A stretch of DNA of 64,000 nucleotides from Parelaphostrongylus tenuis. Lineage: Eukaryota; Nematoda; Chromadorea; Rhabditida; Metastrongylidae. The stretch is from the NCBI GenBank assembly GCA_019055375.1, contig JAHQIW010002141.1:1-64000 (forward strand), in the 5' to 3' direction. Of the stretch, positions 1 through 11,879 are shown one piece after another. The notes beneath the pieces were generated by a model. That model saw only the letters and a list, made by a program, of their open reading frames with translations. It made no database searches and was not told where the DNA came from. Both the position numbers and the translations under genes were made by a program. Position 1 is the first letter of the stretch. Each line of letters starts with the position of its first letter.

Positions 1-166
1 TTTTTAAACATTCTAGTAGTCATCTGAACACTAATATCTGTGTGTACGACATGCATAAAATAATTTTTATTCACAGACAGAATGCAGTCACAGCGGATAG
101 AACAGCTATAATGTCGTTTAACGCAAGGGCGAAATCCAACGTAACTATGAATATTATAACGGAAAG

Positions 167-881
167 TTAGAACACTGATGTCTGGAATACCGATGAATTA
201 CAGTAATCATCAACTTCAGTTAAAACATCACTTTGAGCTTTCGATACTGATGTGATTTCAAGAAATGGTTGATGGTACTGCGCGGTTTCCAGATCGACAT
301 CGTCATCCCTTTTCGCTCAGTTTTAGCTGTTTCGATAGCACGTTGGTATTTGCGTCCCGCTGCCTTCTTTACTCATTGTTTACTGCACTTTGAGTTTTTG
401 AGAGTGACTCGAATTCAGATGTTGACTGGCAACGCTGTGTGGCTTTCTCAGAAACTTCATCATTCTTATTCAATACAATTCTATCCGCTTTGGGAGCATT
501 ATGGGATATTCTTTTTGATGCCTTCCTTGACTTATCAACTCTCATACTTTGAGTCTTTGAGAGTGACTCAAATGCGGACTGTGTGGCTTCCACACCTATA
601 TCACCGCTTTTTTTCGGCTCCATCATTATCGTTTCGTCAGTACATTGTGTTTTCTGCTCTTCTACCCTCTTTGCATTATTCATTCCATCTGCAACGACGT
701 CTTCTGGCCCCAAGTTCTCATACGTGGTATTTCCGTCCCCTAAAAAATATCACAGATTATTATGCGACAGAAGATATGAGTTCCATAATTCACGCACTAT
801 TTTTCTCTACTTCTTGTAATATTGCCAGATCAGCTTTTCGCGTTTCACTCGATGTTTCGTCGGAATCACGCTTGTCGTCCC
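167..881 (-). CDS. C-terminal exons of a charged-tail protein (SD1 copy 1)
   Basis: Unrecognised protein. Three minus-strand exons fit by intron phase: 798-881 (phase 1 in, phase 1 out), 373-739 and 167-308, ending in TAA at 167-169. Donors are gtgcgt and gtaaag; acceptors are tttttag and aaaag. The product is hydrophilic, rich in Lys, Glu, Asp and Ser. It has a TTYENLG stretch that resembles a phospho-tyrosine docking motif, and the phrase FESLSKTQS occurs twice, so the tail has internal repetition. The second copy at 41869-42583 keeps the reading frames open with mostly replacement-tolerant changes, which argues that the frames are real. It may be the cytoplasmic tail of the membrane exon at 3241-3451 (same strand, upstream), but the connecting exons were not found. 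The plus-strand open frame over the same bases is a shadow. Confidence 0.55.
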
Positions 882-2559
882 CTGTAATTGTGTAGTTTCA
901 AATAAACAACATTTCATCCTTATTTTGATGCCGTTTTATTTCAGCTTTGTTCAACTGCTAAGTGTTACGAAATGTAGACTATAAGCAGTAGACTTCTGAA
1001 AAGAGGTAATTTCCAACAAGACTTAACTCTTGAGAGCCGTATTGCCCTCTTGAACGTTCAACAATAGGAATGAGACAAGTGTTAATTTTTCCGGCGTTAC
1101 CTATCGTTCACTTGATTATGATGAGAGCGTCTAGATAGAAAGAAGGCAAGCAAGATTAGCTAATACATAAAGCAGCTACATAGTTTCTAGCAAGTGCGAG
1201 CAATAAATAGGCTAATTGATTTACGATTTTCCTAGTAACCAATATAAAATTCACAGTGCCAGATGTTTTTTATAATCGAAATGATGAACGTAAGCAGTTT
1301 ATAAACAGAGGAGACTCTGCTCTGCCCTTAGTTACTAATGAAGAATTATTGAACCAGTAAGGCACACTAGCGCATTAGCTGTTATCTATTCAGAAATCTG
1401 ATCAAATACTGTCAAAAAAAAAAACAGAAGAACTAGGTCAGGTATCGCTAGCCTCAACTTTGATACAGGGCATCCAAATATAAGGATGCGACTTGGAGTT
1501 ACATTGATGAATCTAAATCATTTTTTCAATGTGCTCACTCTTTATTTCTCCTTGATGCTCGGCGTTTGCTTTCTTTTAATTTGAGCGTCATCATTAGGAA
1601 GACTATCGGTCTGAAAGTTTGTAGGGATATGTGATTAGTCAAGCAATGTCGGATAATCATAAAATGTTTGGTAATGAATCTTTTTGAACGTTCCTTTATA
1701 ATTCCACTAGAGTCTCAACACATTCGTAACGACTTAAGTGTCATGCGATGAGGAAATTATGAGGCAATTCTTCAGTTCAACAAAGCCGACGTAGTATCAG
1801 GCTTTATTAGCTATCTGTTGAATCATCGAGTTCCACGATCCTAGATCTGTAAAAGCAGCGCCCTTTTGTACGCTACTTCAAAACTGTTTTTTTTTTGTCA
1901 AGTCCACATCATAAATTTCCATTCTGTTCTACGTCCTGAACACGTGAATAAACAAACATGGTGCTATTCGCCAATGTATCGCTCATGGTTATAACTTCCA
2001 TCATTTCCTGGTAGCTCAAAGCTCTACTTATATCGTTAAATTATTGAAATTTACACCAACTAACTTTTTCAAATTTACAAAGGCACAGCATAGAAACCAA
2101 ACATGTTATCAGTTGATGACAGCTTTTGCAAAATTCCGAACTTAGCAATAATGCAGTGAATTCCTGTGTAATCAACTGACCAGTGAGCACATGATGAACA
2201 TTAGAGGTGTCGTCAGAAATTACTACACGTAAAAGTGGACGTCAAGTCAAAACGCGGAAAACTTTCAAGAGGAGATTGAATTCAAAGCACAAGAATTACG
2301 ATGAGTCGTACTACTTCCATGTCAAACTGAGAGCGAAACGACACCGTCAACAAAATCTGCACAAAATGTAATATTTATTAAAATCTTATTGTAAAAGGCA
2401 AGAAATTCGATTTACGGGCATAACCGTGTGAAAAGTAACATGGTAATTTCGGAATTGGATCCATAAAATCAACGAGAATTCCTTATTTACCGGCTCTTTT
2501 AGCGGTGCTATGATGTCGTAATTATATATCCGCAAAGATAGAGTGGTAATGCAACTTTT

Positions 2560-2636
2560 GATCCCATAGGGGACTTGAACTCGCACTCTACTCCCTCCCG
2601 GAGAAGCTGACCAGATGCGCTACCGAGGCTCCTGTT
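2560..2636 (-). repeat. tRNA-derived SINE head (SINE1)
   Basis: Read on the minus strand there is an A-box-like GGTAGCGCATCTGG and a B-box-like AGTTCAAGTCCCC at tRNA-like spacing. The copy at 44263-44340 has a closer B box, GGTTCAAGTCCCC. No clean acceptor stem or CCA-proximal pairing is seen, and related heads recur across the window, so this is a SINE or tRNA relic rather than a working tRNA. Confidence 0.55.
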
Positions 2637-3240
2637 CTGCTAGCACTCCATCGGTGATGCAGAAAATCGATTTGTCAGCAATGGTTCGTCACTTGGTAAG
2701 CACAAATCAGCGATGAACCCAGTCACGCTAACAGATATTGGATACATGTTGACAGGAAGAATTGCTTACTTAGCAGCTCTTTAAGCGACGGTGTGAACAC
2801 ACTCAGTGTAGTTTCAGGATAGTTAGCGCTCGCTATCACGCACCGGATCGCGAGGCTTTGCTGAAGCATGTTAGTATGGAATTGTTTTTAACGTTCCAGC
2901 TAGGCGTAATGCGACTGACTTCACGGACCTCGTTTCACTAATTACTTTTTTATCCAACTCGTTGCATGCGCAAAAGGTGTTATGATGGCATTTCAGCACA
3001 GAATAATCTAATAGCTTTGGTTAATCATTGGAAGAACTTGTCCGCCTTTTCGATCACATAATAGGCCTTGGTGATTGTAGAGACTACTTTCACAAATCAC
3101 GTAATGGCAAACCTCAATCGATTTTGTACTGTTTATCTCCCAAGAAAATCTTAGTTTCACGCTAGGAGTGTTATCGTTGAGGAGTTGAGGACGTCAGAGT
3201 CGATTAGTGATCGTCAGATTGATTATCGCACCAAACTCAC

Positions 3241-3451
3241 GCGTCCACTAAGACCAAGACCTCCTTCGGTTTTCTTCGTTCTATAGCACATTACGATTAT
3301 TAACATGGCCAAAATCATTGAACACACATGGAAAAATGGGTCCTGGAATACTGTAGTATTTGACCTGCAATATAATCGAACGAGCGAAGTGGAGTAACTC
3401 ACGTAAAAGCTTAGCGGAGAGTCCATTTCTTCACCCTTTGCTATGTGCTTG
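3241..3451 (-). CDS. Membrane-spanning exon (SD1 copy 1)
   Basis: A 211-bp minus-strand exon: acceptor attctcatcag above 3451, donor GGACGC|gtgagt below 3241, phase 2 in and phase 0 out. It encodes about 70 residues: a polar N-terminal part, then the hydrophobic segment CSMILAMLIIVMCY, then RTKKTEGG. The basic residues after the hydrophobic stretch suggest a single pass with a cytoplasmic C-terminal side. The second copy (44983-45193) has the same splice sites and only a few substitutions, all in frame. An internal gtgagt...gcag stretch of 39 bp is in frame and is probably read through. I do not recognise the family. By strand and order it could be upstream of the exons at 167-881. Confidence 0.5.
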
Positions 3452-3811
3452 CTGATGAGAATGAGTTGTACCTTAGAGAACGACCGACGATTGTTCGCTC
3501 AAATATCAGTCCATTTTCACAAATTATCAATATCTCAAGCTAGAAATAACAGATTTCGATTCATTTGGTTGACTATTGGTTAAATAAACGGTTGATATTC
3601 CTGTTGTTCCAACCACCTATTTCAATGCTAAATGGCCTCCATTACGACAATGTTACTCAAGAGTTCAGAAAACAGAAGTGTCACCCTCCGATCACTTTCA
3701 TTTATCCTTCTAATTTCTATGACTGCCACGTGGATCCTCTTCATGGTAGTAGTATAAAGATAAATTACGAAACTCAGTTTGTTAAGTTGTTATTGCACTG
3801 AAGAAAAATTA

Positions 3812-5930
3812 GCTAGGAGTTCCACAATGCGGTAATCTACTGTAGTGAATATCGTTTATATATGCGAAAGATCACGAAATGGGTTCAGTGTAGTGTAATT
3901 GAAGGAAATATTCTCCCTTCTAAGATGCAATATGTATCTGTTAGCAATCTCTAGAGTGCACGTATGCGAGCAATGTACAGTTACAATTTTTGATCATCGT
4001 CCAACATTCATCAAGCCTTCCGTCTCGTCATTGTCGGTGAGTCGATATCAGCTTGTGTGGGAGGATAGCAACACTGACTTGATGCATCCGGTTTCCAATA
4101 AGAGTCATTGTAAAATCCCATCTATGAATTAGTCACAAACATCTTTTGGTGCATTTCTCTAATCGGAACCCCGCGTTGGAGATGATAATTTTGGCTAGAC
4201 AAGGGCTCTCTGCTGGATCTTCAATGGTTGAAAGCTTGAAAACATCGGGGAATCTAAAAATGCAATCGATTTTGAGAAAGGCTTCTCACAGAAGCTGTAG
4301 CACTCAAAGTAAAATTGTATTCCGCATGCGATGAGCATCATGGCGTTCACCTTGCGGAACAAAGATCCCTCTCCAAACTCATAGCTGAAAGACTTCATAC
4401 CTCGCTCAGCTACTGCAATGGCGTCGCGTTCCGTGGGAAAACAGGCGCTGATAGACAGACATGCATTCTTGGACATTCAAATGCATCTTGCCTGCGACAA
4501 CGCGCAATTGATGGCGTCGTTGCTTATCAAAGGTGGTCCTTGATGGGTTATGCAGTTAACTTAGTTCTGGTTATTAAATTTGGGGTTCATTGCTTTAGTA
4601 GTAAATCTTATGAAGAAACATAATTGTAGCGACTAATTTCGACTCGACGCCATCCGCAGCGACCAATCTATCTAATCGGAAGTTAACAATTTAGCGTGAC
4701 TTTTCATTGTTTTGATATCCAGTGATGTGTTTCGGCATGGCGAACTAAATTCTTTCAAACTGCAGTTTTCTTCCTCAGAGTGTCGGAAGAAATGTTTGAA
4801 TAAATTTTCAACCTTCATGTTTTCAAAAGCCACTACATGGAATCGCGTGCATAATACACCACGCTCCGCCTTCGATTAAAAGGGTAGAAGGTGATCAGTA
4901 AAGAAAATCCAGGCTCGGAAACTTTACATTTTGGTGAGAATCGAGATGTGTTATTAGGATTAGGAGTGTACAACAAATAATAGATAATAGGGCAGCATGT
5001 TTTGAGCCTTTCATGAGGTCTAGTATGACACTTACAAAGTGCTAAACAGGCGTGTGTTTCGCCCTTTTGTACTCCTGAATTGTATGGTGCCTTTCGGACC
5101 ACCCGATTCCTTACAGGGGATACATCCACGCTTGTAAGGACTCCTATATATATAAAGACACAAGGGAATCTTTATAAGTAGCAATGCATCCCACAGTAAG
5201 GGATCAGGTGAACCGAAAGTCACCATACTACTGGGACTCTGAAAGATGAAACAAGCTCTCCTAGTACTTTCAAAGTGCCATACCAGACCTTATGAACGGT
5301 TCAAAACATGTTATCATATTACCAGATTGTCACTGTCTTTGAGAGAAGTTTATAGAAGCAATCGAATGAAGGAACGAATTAATCAACAAAAAGGATCATT
5401 GCAAGAAAGCAGCTTTGGCAACAACTGTGTTCGGTGGGTAACTGTGGCAGCGTCCGATTACACGTTGCACAATCAACATTTTGAAAAGTTTAATACTCCA
5501 TGTAGGGAATTTGTGTTCCTAAATATTCATGGGACCTCTCATCAAGCCAGAACCTCTTTTCGAACATCGAAAAACCACATGGCAAGAATTATGCTCAGCC
5601 AATCCCTAGGGCCAAGTATCTACTGATCTCTGCTTAGGTTCAGTAAGTTGGTACATATCTTCGAGATGCAGATGAGAGGTCGTCAATAGTAGTATTTATT
5701 GAATATATTTACATAGCACATCAATGATAAATTGGCTCTGTATTATGATACTGTGACGGTTTCGCCTTAGAGCCACGAGAGATTGAACGGATACGCAATT
5801 CACTCAATAGATACTTTTCCAACTTTAGCAGAAAGACTGTAACGGGTTTATGGATGCCATTATAGAAAGCCTCAAAGTGGCATCCCATTGTACCTTGCTT
5901 GCCTTTGTAGATTAGGCAAAAACACAGGGG
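3812..5930. repeat. Duplicated block SD2, copy 1
   Basis: From about 3970 this block matches 39301-41590 directly. From 3812 to about 4530 it also matches 61165-61885. Within it, 3985-4130 is a diverged relative of the SINE2 body (shared gtcattgtaaa core), and 4393-4530 resembles 23740-23890. Two short stretches (about 5015-5110 and 5265-5330) carry the same repeat core found again at 18.5, 40.4 and 40.6 kb. Open frames such as 5246-5626 are partly conserved with 40779-41054, but no splice-supported gene could be built, so I leave the block non-coding. Confidence 0.75.
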
Positions 5931-6157
5931 TGGTCATAATATTCATCATTAGTTTAACTCATTTACAGTGAAAAAAACTCTTCTGACAGGTGAAACGGCT
6001 ACGGTAAAAATGAAGGGGTGCGTCGGCACGGTCCTAGTGTAGGTTGCAATTACTCAACTCCTAATCCTTCCTTGTGATCAATGTCAGTGGGGCTGTTTGG
6101 AGGGGCTATGACACAGATCTCCGACTCATCATCATCGTTCTGTAACGATTAATACTA

Positions 6158-6739
6158 GGTTGAGGAAAAAGTCCCCTAACACCCGCGAAAAATTCACATT
6201 TTATGTCTGTTTTATACAGTATCGGTCAATGTAATCTCATATGTATATATCACGAATATATCGCCCCTCAGGAGTTTACCCTCGCATGGAAATAGTACAC
6301 GACACTGATTCGTCGAAAGCGCGCGCTGTATCAGTCATCAAGACAATGCCAAATCTCACACCTCGAAGAATGCCAAATCTCACACTTCAGAGAAGTTTAA
6401 GGAAAAGTTTGATGAAATAGAGGAAGTCAAGGTCTTGCTACATCCAGCCTACAGTTCAGATGCTGCGCCGTCCGATTGTGGTCCAATATCCGCACAATGG
6501 AACATCTGAGTAGACACCGATTTCAGACATTTGATCAAGTTGAAAAGGCATATCGGAAGTTTTTTGGTTGAAAGCCCAAGGAATGACGATTTCGAGCACA
6601 TCCGGAAGCTTGTGGATCGTTCGCAGAAGCTAGGGGATATCGATGGTCTTTATTTTGAGAATCAAGTATTGTTGCTTTTGAACGAATTTATGATAAACTT
6701 TGAATTTTAAGCGGTTGTTAAGGAACTTTTTCCTCAACC
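6158..6739 (+). mobile_element. Internally deleted mariner with TIRs and TA target site
   Basis: The ends are inverted repeats of 23 bp: GGTTGAGGAAAAAGT... at 6158-6180 and its complement at 6717-6739, 21 of 23 bases paired, each flanked by TA. The interior codes on the plus strand, with breaks, for the C-terminal part of a mariner transposase: HPAYSSDAAPSD (normally HPPYSPDLAPSD, the catalytic D region), then an aromatic-rich stretch and DIDGLYFEN. The N-terminal helix-turn-helix and the first catalytic Asp are missing. The element is therefore non-autonomous, 582 bp against about 1.3 kb for intact mariners. A small direct duplication (gaatgccaaatctcacac) lies near 6340-6380. Confidence 0.85.
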
Positions 6740-6857
6740 TAATATTTTCATGCCAAAATCACTCAAAGCAGTCATGGTACAACGTACTTGTATGGATAAA
6801 CATGATAGATTTATCGAACTGATAGTGTCGACTATAAAGAATAAATATCAGAGGTTC

Positions 6858-7818
6858 CTACTGAGTACTGGAATAGAAAACCAACCAAAATTTCAGCAGA
6901 ACCATCATGCAACCTATATCCATTGCGAGGCTTGAATTCTCGATGGAAGCTGGAAACGTTCGTGCAGTCGATATCGTTCACTGTTGAGTGAACGTTATTC
7001 ATTTCAACGCTAATGATTCAAAATATAGACCGGAATTTAAGCGGCAAATATCGTAATTTTTAGTTCTAAACATAAGCAATAGGGAAAAATTGTTTGAACA
7101 ATGAGGGTTTCTGAAGAAAAGAACGCTCACCTCGTCTGATTTATTACTGTGGCGGTGTGACGAAGTAGTTCCTCGTCAATATCAACTTCATGCAAGTTCT
7201 GCCAAATATGAGAATTTGATGGGAAGTTGTAGTTGAGAAGTTCAGTAAGAAATAAAAGCAATACCTGCTTTTGTTTTTCGGACGCGTTAGTTATATCAGT
7301 ATACGTCAATTTTTTGGCTGATGTAGAGTAATTTGTCGTGGGCGGACTTTCGCCAGAACCACCACCGACATTCTTCGCTGGGCCATTTGCGACTGTAAAG
7401 AATTGGAGTCACTAGGATTAATGTGCTACACGGGAGAAATTCTCAGAGGAACGACACAACGTGTACTAGACAAAGCTGCTTCATTCTGATGGTTTGTAGT
7501 AATCACGAACCAAAAAATTTCTCTACCTTCAATACTAGGGAATGTGGATGATATTTTTGGAAATGATTCAAAACTTGGAATGACTATTTGAGTGTTATCA
7601 AACTCTAAGTCAGTAAACTTATATTTATGTGAAAGCACAAACTGTGGAAAAAATACCGCTCTCAGAGGAATCGAAAATGCTTCGCGGAGATGCAATCGTC
7701 ATGCGTCGTAGTGGGCGCGACGAACGAAATTTGAGATCACGTTTAAGCTTCTCTTCTGGAAGAAGTGGACATGTGGTAAGACCTGCAGAGTGACAGTTCG
7801 ATTTGATCTTTCAAATGG
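6858..7818 (-). CDS. Hypothetical multi-exon gene
   Basis: Unrecognised. The core is three exons whose phases agree: 7527-7641 (phase 0 in, 1 out), 7265-7392 (1 in, 0 out; acceptor tctttacag) and 7131-7198 (0 in, 2 out; donor gtgagc). They encode a hydrophilic chain containing a Gly/Ser/Pro/Thr-rich linker (GGGSGESPPTTNYS) followed by an acidic segment (HEVDIDEELLRHT). A possible upstream exon at 7783-7818 and a possible end through 6914-6949 to a TAG at 6858-6860 also fit by phase but are short and less certain. No signal peptide or membrane segment is seen in the visible part. The mariner at 6158-6739 lies just beyond the proposed end. Confidence 0.5.
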
Positions 7819-8348
7819 CTGTCAACTAATTATTCTCTAACATTACTAATCAATGGAAGGGACAGCGCGGGAGCTGTCAAGCTGTTCTTGTTCGACACTG
7901 AAATTCTCACAACGGATCATTGAGACGAAACTTCGGCCGTCGAACATCGATTAATTAAGCAATTTTATATTACTCTTTCGATTTAAAACTGGGACGAATA
8001 GCAACGTGAACGTTAGCCAATGGGCACTAACTCAGTAGCCGATACTAAATTTGTCTCAAAAATATTTTTTTTTATCAAACTGTCATAAAAATTTGTGCAT
8101 AAGAATGACATCTAGCAAAATATTTCCATATTCAGAAACTCAGAGAAATTTCCATTGAAGTCTATGTACTATCTGCCAGCTGACGAATTGTATACAGCCG
8201 CGAGCAGTTAGCCATGATGATTCGAAAAAGCCTATTATATATGTGACTGATGAAAAATTATGAAAATATAACAAATAAAGTTTATTCATCGAATAGGGCC
8301 GACATATTTGAAGGAAAAACCATTGAATTGCTGATTGTTCTAATGCAG

Positions 8349-8471
8349 ATTATGGTTCACGAGGTGAATACGAAACATAAGTGAAAACTTCGCTCTTCAG
8401 ATTTCAACCAATTCAAAGAGGAACCGTTTATCAGTCCAAAATCACCACTGTCAAAAACTGAGTGCTTGTGA
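8349..8471 (+). CDS. Possible terminal exon of an unknown gene
   Basis: Exon 8401-8471 follows the acceptor cgctcttcag and ends in TGA; it encodes a Lys/Glu/Pro/Ser-rich C-terminus (NQFKEEPFISPKSPLSK). A 15-nt exon at 8349-8363 (acceptor taatgcag, donor gtgaat) joins in phase. The short size makes this tentative. It ends about 160 bp before the start codon of the next plus-strand gene. Confidence 0.25.
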
Positions 8472-8628
8472 GACAACGCATTGCTTGACCAGCGTTGTCC
8501 TTGACTTCATAATTACCAACTTCGTCTTTATGTTCCGTTTCTGTTCAAAATTCTCCAAAGGGAATCACTAAGGACTCCTGATTTATTGAATTTCCTTCTG
8601 TTCTTTTGCATTTCAAAGTAGATTGGTA

Positions 8629-9867
8629 ATGTTGGAGACGAACTTACTCACAACAGATATAATTCAAACACAAAAGATTTTTAACATAAAACTGATTGCT
8701 CTTGTTTCAGCAGTCTTCTTCTTGATTTATTTTTATGGAGTGAGCGACAACAGCAATATAAGTAAGCCGCAACAGCAATATGGGCTATGAAACCGCCATG
8801 AAAAAAATGCAGAAGCATCGCGGTTAGATATTGGATGAGCTTTTTTCGTTAGACAGGGAGTTGAATATATTTCAAATCATGTGAACACAAATGAAACATG
8901 CACACTAAACGTCGAAAAGTCACAAAAATGACGGAGAGAAATTCTACAGAAAAGAAAAATTTTTTGTCAAAATAACATATTCATTTCAGCGAAAATGGGC
9001 AGAACAGCGTTTCTACGGTGTGGAATGCCATTCATAGACGGCAAAGGTTAGGAAAAGGCTTCCCTACTCTCCTAGATAAACTCATTTGAGGCGTGTGGCT
9101 ATAGGTTTTGTTTGAGAGTTTTTTACAATGCACACATGGGCGGTCATGATGATCCGACCTCGCGTTCTAGAACTACTCAGCTGTGTTTTTGGGGAAAGAC
9201 GAAATAGTAGCAGACTTCTCTGGAAGTTTTGAAACAGTGATTTGATACATCAGCGAACCGTGAACAGTGCTGAAAAATGCTTGATGGAGCCGTTATGAGT
9301 AGGTCAATGTTCCACACTTTAGCCTTTCGTTCTTATACTCCAAGACGATAATTGTGCCTATGCAGCTGTACCCTTGTGCAGTTTATTTTGTCGTAAAGAT
9401 CAGCTTCTTCTGAGTCTATGTTGATTCAGGCGAGTGTGCTCTTCGCGGAATCCTTGCAAAACGCGCTCAGTAAGCGAATTTGCGAAGATCACCGTTGCTG
9501 TTTTTCTTGTGAGAAATAATGGTGAATGAAGTCTTCTATCTCTAAGTCTTTGTTCTTTTGAGAATATGACGTTGTATCAGTTTTAAGACACTAACTGCAG
9601 TTGATGAAAAGGATTGTTGACGACATAGTTCAGTAAAGACTATGAGATATGTTATAGCTTTATTTCAGTAGACTACCCATAACAATTGCGATGCTTCAAA
9701 TCAGATTTGATGAATCTATTCGCCTGTTTTTGCACAGTTCATCTCATCATATTGACTCGTACTTCATGAGCGATTTTGTCAAAGGAATTTCTTGTCGGCC
9801 AAGCTTTTTTAATGCTTCCATAAAGGTGTCGGGTTTCGAAGCATCAAGTGGCTATATTGATGACTAG
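8629..9867 (+). CDS. Putative type II membrane-anchored protein
   Basis: The family is not recognised. Four exons fit exactly by phase: 8629-8761 (ATG, 44 codons plus 1), 8853-8880, 8990-9046 and 9669-9867 (TAG at 9865-9867). Donors are gtaagc, gtgaac and gttagg; acceptors include tcatttcag and tatttcag. About 20 polar residues precede KIFNIKLIALVSAVFF, a single hydrophobic segment of about 20 residues starting with Lys and ending near YFYG. This pattern suits a signal anchor (N-terminus in the cytosol, as in Golgi enzymes). The downstream part is soluble and has SSSHHIDSYF. The total is about 136 residues, short for a Golgi enzyme, so exons in the 622-bp third intron may be missing or the protein is genuinely small. 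A Golgi role is speculation. Confidence 0.5.
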
Positions 9868-10441
9868 AAGCTGATACTCTTAATAAGGTGATACTGACCA
9901 GGCAAATCTCGATCCATGAAATACTGAGAAACTTCTTAGCTATGTTGTAGTTTTAGGGGGATGAAGTAATGATCAATGTACAGAAGCTGCTTTCTCGTTG
10001 AAAAATTCCCCGCCAAAAATAGAAATCACTCATCTAGTAACTTCATAATGCGCTCATCTAATTTGAAAAAAAAACTTGAAATCGCAACTCCGCAACGGAA
10101 AGCAAGCTGGACATTATTGGATTTACTAAGGACTCACAGATTATTTGAAGGAAGTAATGCTTGGCACTTAGAGTCCACGAGGAGGGAAAATATACATAAA
10201 TGTAGTTATCTAAATTAGAATCGCATCGAAACGTAAGAAGAAGTGTACTATCCAAGTGCAGTTTATCAGGTTACATAGCAGTTTCCTCCGTGTTATGAGC
10301 TAAGTGGTTCTCAGGATGAGTAAATGTCTTTTTCTGTATATATAGGAAGACTTCGCAGTAACATGTAATTGTAAAGAAAATAGTTATTCCAGCCTTTCTC
10401 CACAATTAACACTCATTCATTGGGGGTGTCAAAGAGTCCTT

Positions 10442-11450
10442 TTAGTCAGCGCGAGGACTAATTGTAGTGAGAAATGCGATGAAGTTCATTGTTCTATGGA
10501 AAGTCAGAAGCTCAGATGGCAAAGAACAAGAAAGAAAAGCTAAGTATCGGAGACCTGAATAGGAAAATTGGCCGTAATAGAGTAACGTCCAGTAACGAAA
10601 ATAGTAATTTTTAGGGATTTTATGTGGTCGCAAATACTCACGTTCTACAGCAGTGAGGCTTATACTCTTGGCTCGCGCTCATTCACCAATTTTTGTTGAG
10701 GATAAAGGACGGCAAAACGATTGATCATCATCGAAAGATTGTATTTGTCCATTACTTCTGGAATATACAGAGTTAATTTTGGAAGAGAAAAGGATAAAAA
10801 AAGCGATCAAAGCAATACGTGAAAATAAGTGCTTGCATTTTCACTAACCCTGGTGCAATCAGTTGCGCTGTACACCACGATGTTTTGTTTTGGTCTGGTG
10901 AAGCATTGATCTCTCGGGAAGATTGCTGAAATCATGCAGTCATAGGCTTGCGAAACATGAAAATAGATTGAAAAAGTATCGGTAATGGCGAGTAACAGAA
11001 CAAAAAGCAAGAGGAGTACCTCAAGTCGTCCGTCAGCGAATGAAGCAGGTAGGCTGACTTCTGACAAGGCAGCAGGTGGCTCACATCTCGCCAATTCGTA
11101 GGGTTCCGTCACATCTGTAGCACTGTCAGAGAGGAAGCAGCATCGAAACACTAAACAGCAGCTTGCCCATTAAGAGTATTTATTCCATCTTTTATTGATA
11201 GAAAAAAACCACTAAGCCAACATAGTGAATACTACACTTCACATTTAGGACAAAATCTGTAGAAAACTTCTGATGAACTTTGTTCTTGACAATCAAATAA
11301 AAAGATACAAACCAGCAAATCGAGGCGCCATAAGAGGGATAGACGAAATGGTTGATGTATCAAGACATCATCGACTTTCAACTGTTTGAAGATCACGTGG
11401 TTGGAGAAACGGAGATCGTAGACCATGTTGATTTCCATGGTTGATGGCAT
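10442..11450 (-). CDS. Five-exon hypothetical gene
   Basis: Unrecognised. Exons on the minus strand, all phase-consistent: 11243-11450, 11020-11150, 10849-10925, 10687-10757 and 10442-10554 (TAA at 10442-10444). Splice signals are strong for exons 2-5 (donors gtactc, gttagt, gtgaat; acceptors tgtttag, gatttcag, tattccag, tattcag). Candidate starts are ATG at 11450 or 11438. Exon 1 has a poor donor (gtgaag); a second donor at 11312 exists but breaks phase. The chain begins MEINMVYDLRFSNH, continues with an acidic/Pro segment and a Ser/Asn/Gln-rich segment, and ends with a moderately hydrophobic stretch (RYLAFLSCS). If the last intron is retained, a stop at 10679-10681 ends the protein earlier. 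Codon use looks coding. No domain could be named. Confidence 0.55.
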
Positions 11451-11879
11451 CAAAATAGGATTTATATAAGAAGCCTTTTTAGCCTGTCTCAAATACCAGG
11501 ATTGCTACCGGGTTTTTCTATTTTGTATAATACATTTGAATTTTTTTCATTACAAACGCGTTCTCGTGCGTGAAAGTTGATCGCTGATAATCGTGGACCA
11601 AGCGGCCAATCCGTATGCGAGATTTTACCACCACGTTTTTTATATTCTTAGATATTCGTTTAGTGAATACAACATCGCATTTGCGCTGAATTGAAGCAAA
11701 TCCTGCATTTTCAACAAGAATTTGGATAAATTTTGCTTGACATCCTACGACGTCGCAGAGCTATGACTGGACGCAGATCAAGCGTAAAAGCTCCTCCATG
11801 TCAAATTTTTATAGAAAAAGGGTAAGCTAACTATGGGGTTGCTCTTTCTCATTTAAATACTATTGCTAATTTGATTATT

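Larger units (their letters stand above)
1..3811. repeat. Segmental duplication SD1, left copy
   Basis: This stretch matches 41706-45555 in direct orientation, base for base with scattered substitutions and small indels. Examples are the opening bases, the coding exons at 167-881 and the SINE near 2.6 kb. The match breaks just after the shared text gaagaaaaattagc (about 3811 here, 45555 there). The left end lies outside the window. It contains the three tail exons and one membrane exon described separately; 900-2550 between them shows nothing else I can support. By eye the identity is well above 90 percent, so the duplication is recent or the copies have been homogenised. Uncollapsed haplotypes are an alternative explanation. 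Confidence 0.9.

Noticed and set aside
269..895. 208-codon plus-strand open frame
   Set aside because: It lies opposite the splice-supported, phase-consistent exons conserved in SD1 copy 2, where this plus frame is broken into shorter pieces.
2560..2636. Functional tRNA gene on the minus strand
   Set aside because: A/B-box-like blocks are present, but acceptor and anticodon stems do not pair convincingly and relatives are scattered as SINEs.
2780..2880. Exon with ANYPETTLSVF-like translation
   Set aside because: The SD1 copy has an extra base (cacaaccg for cacaccg) that breaks the frame, and flanking splice phases did not fit.
3361..3400. 39-bp intron inside the membrane exon
   Set aside because: It has gt...cag ends, but its length is a multiple of three, the frame is open through it in both copies and removing it gives no better phase.
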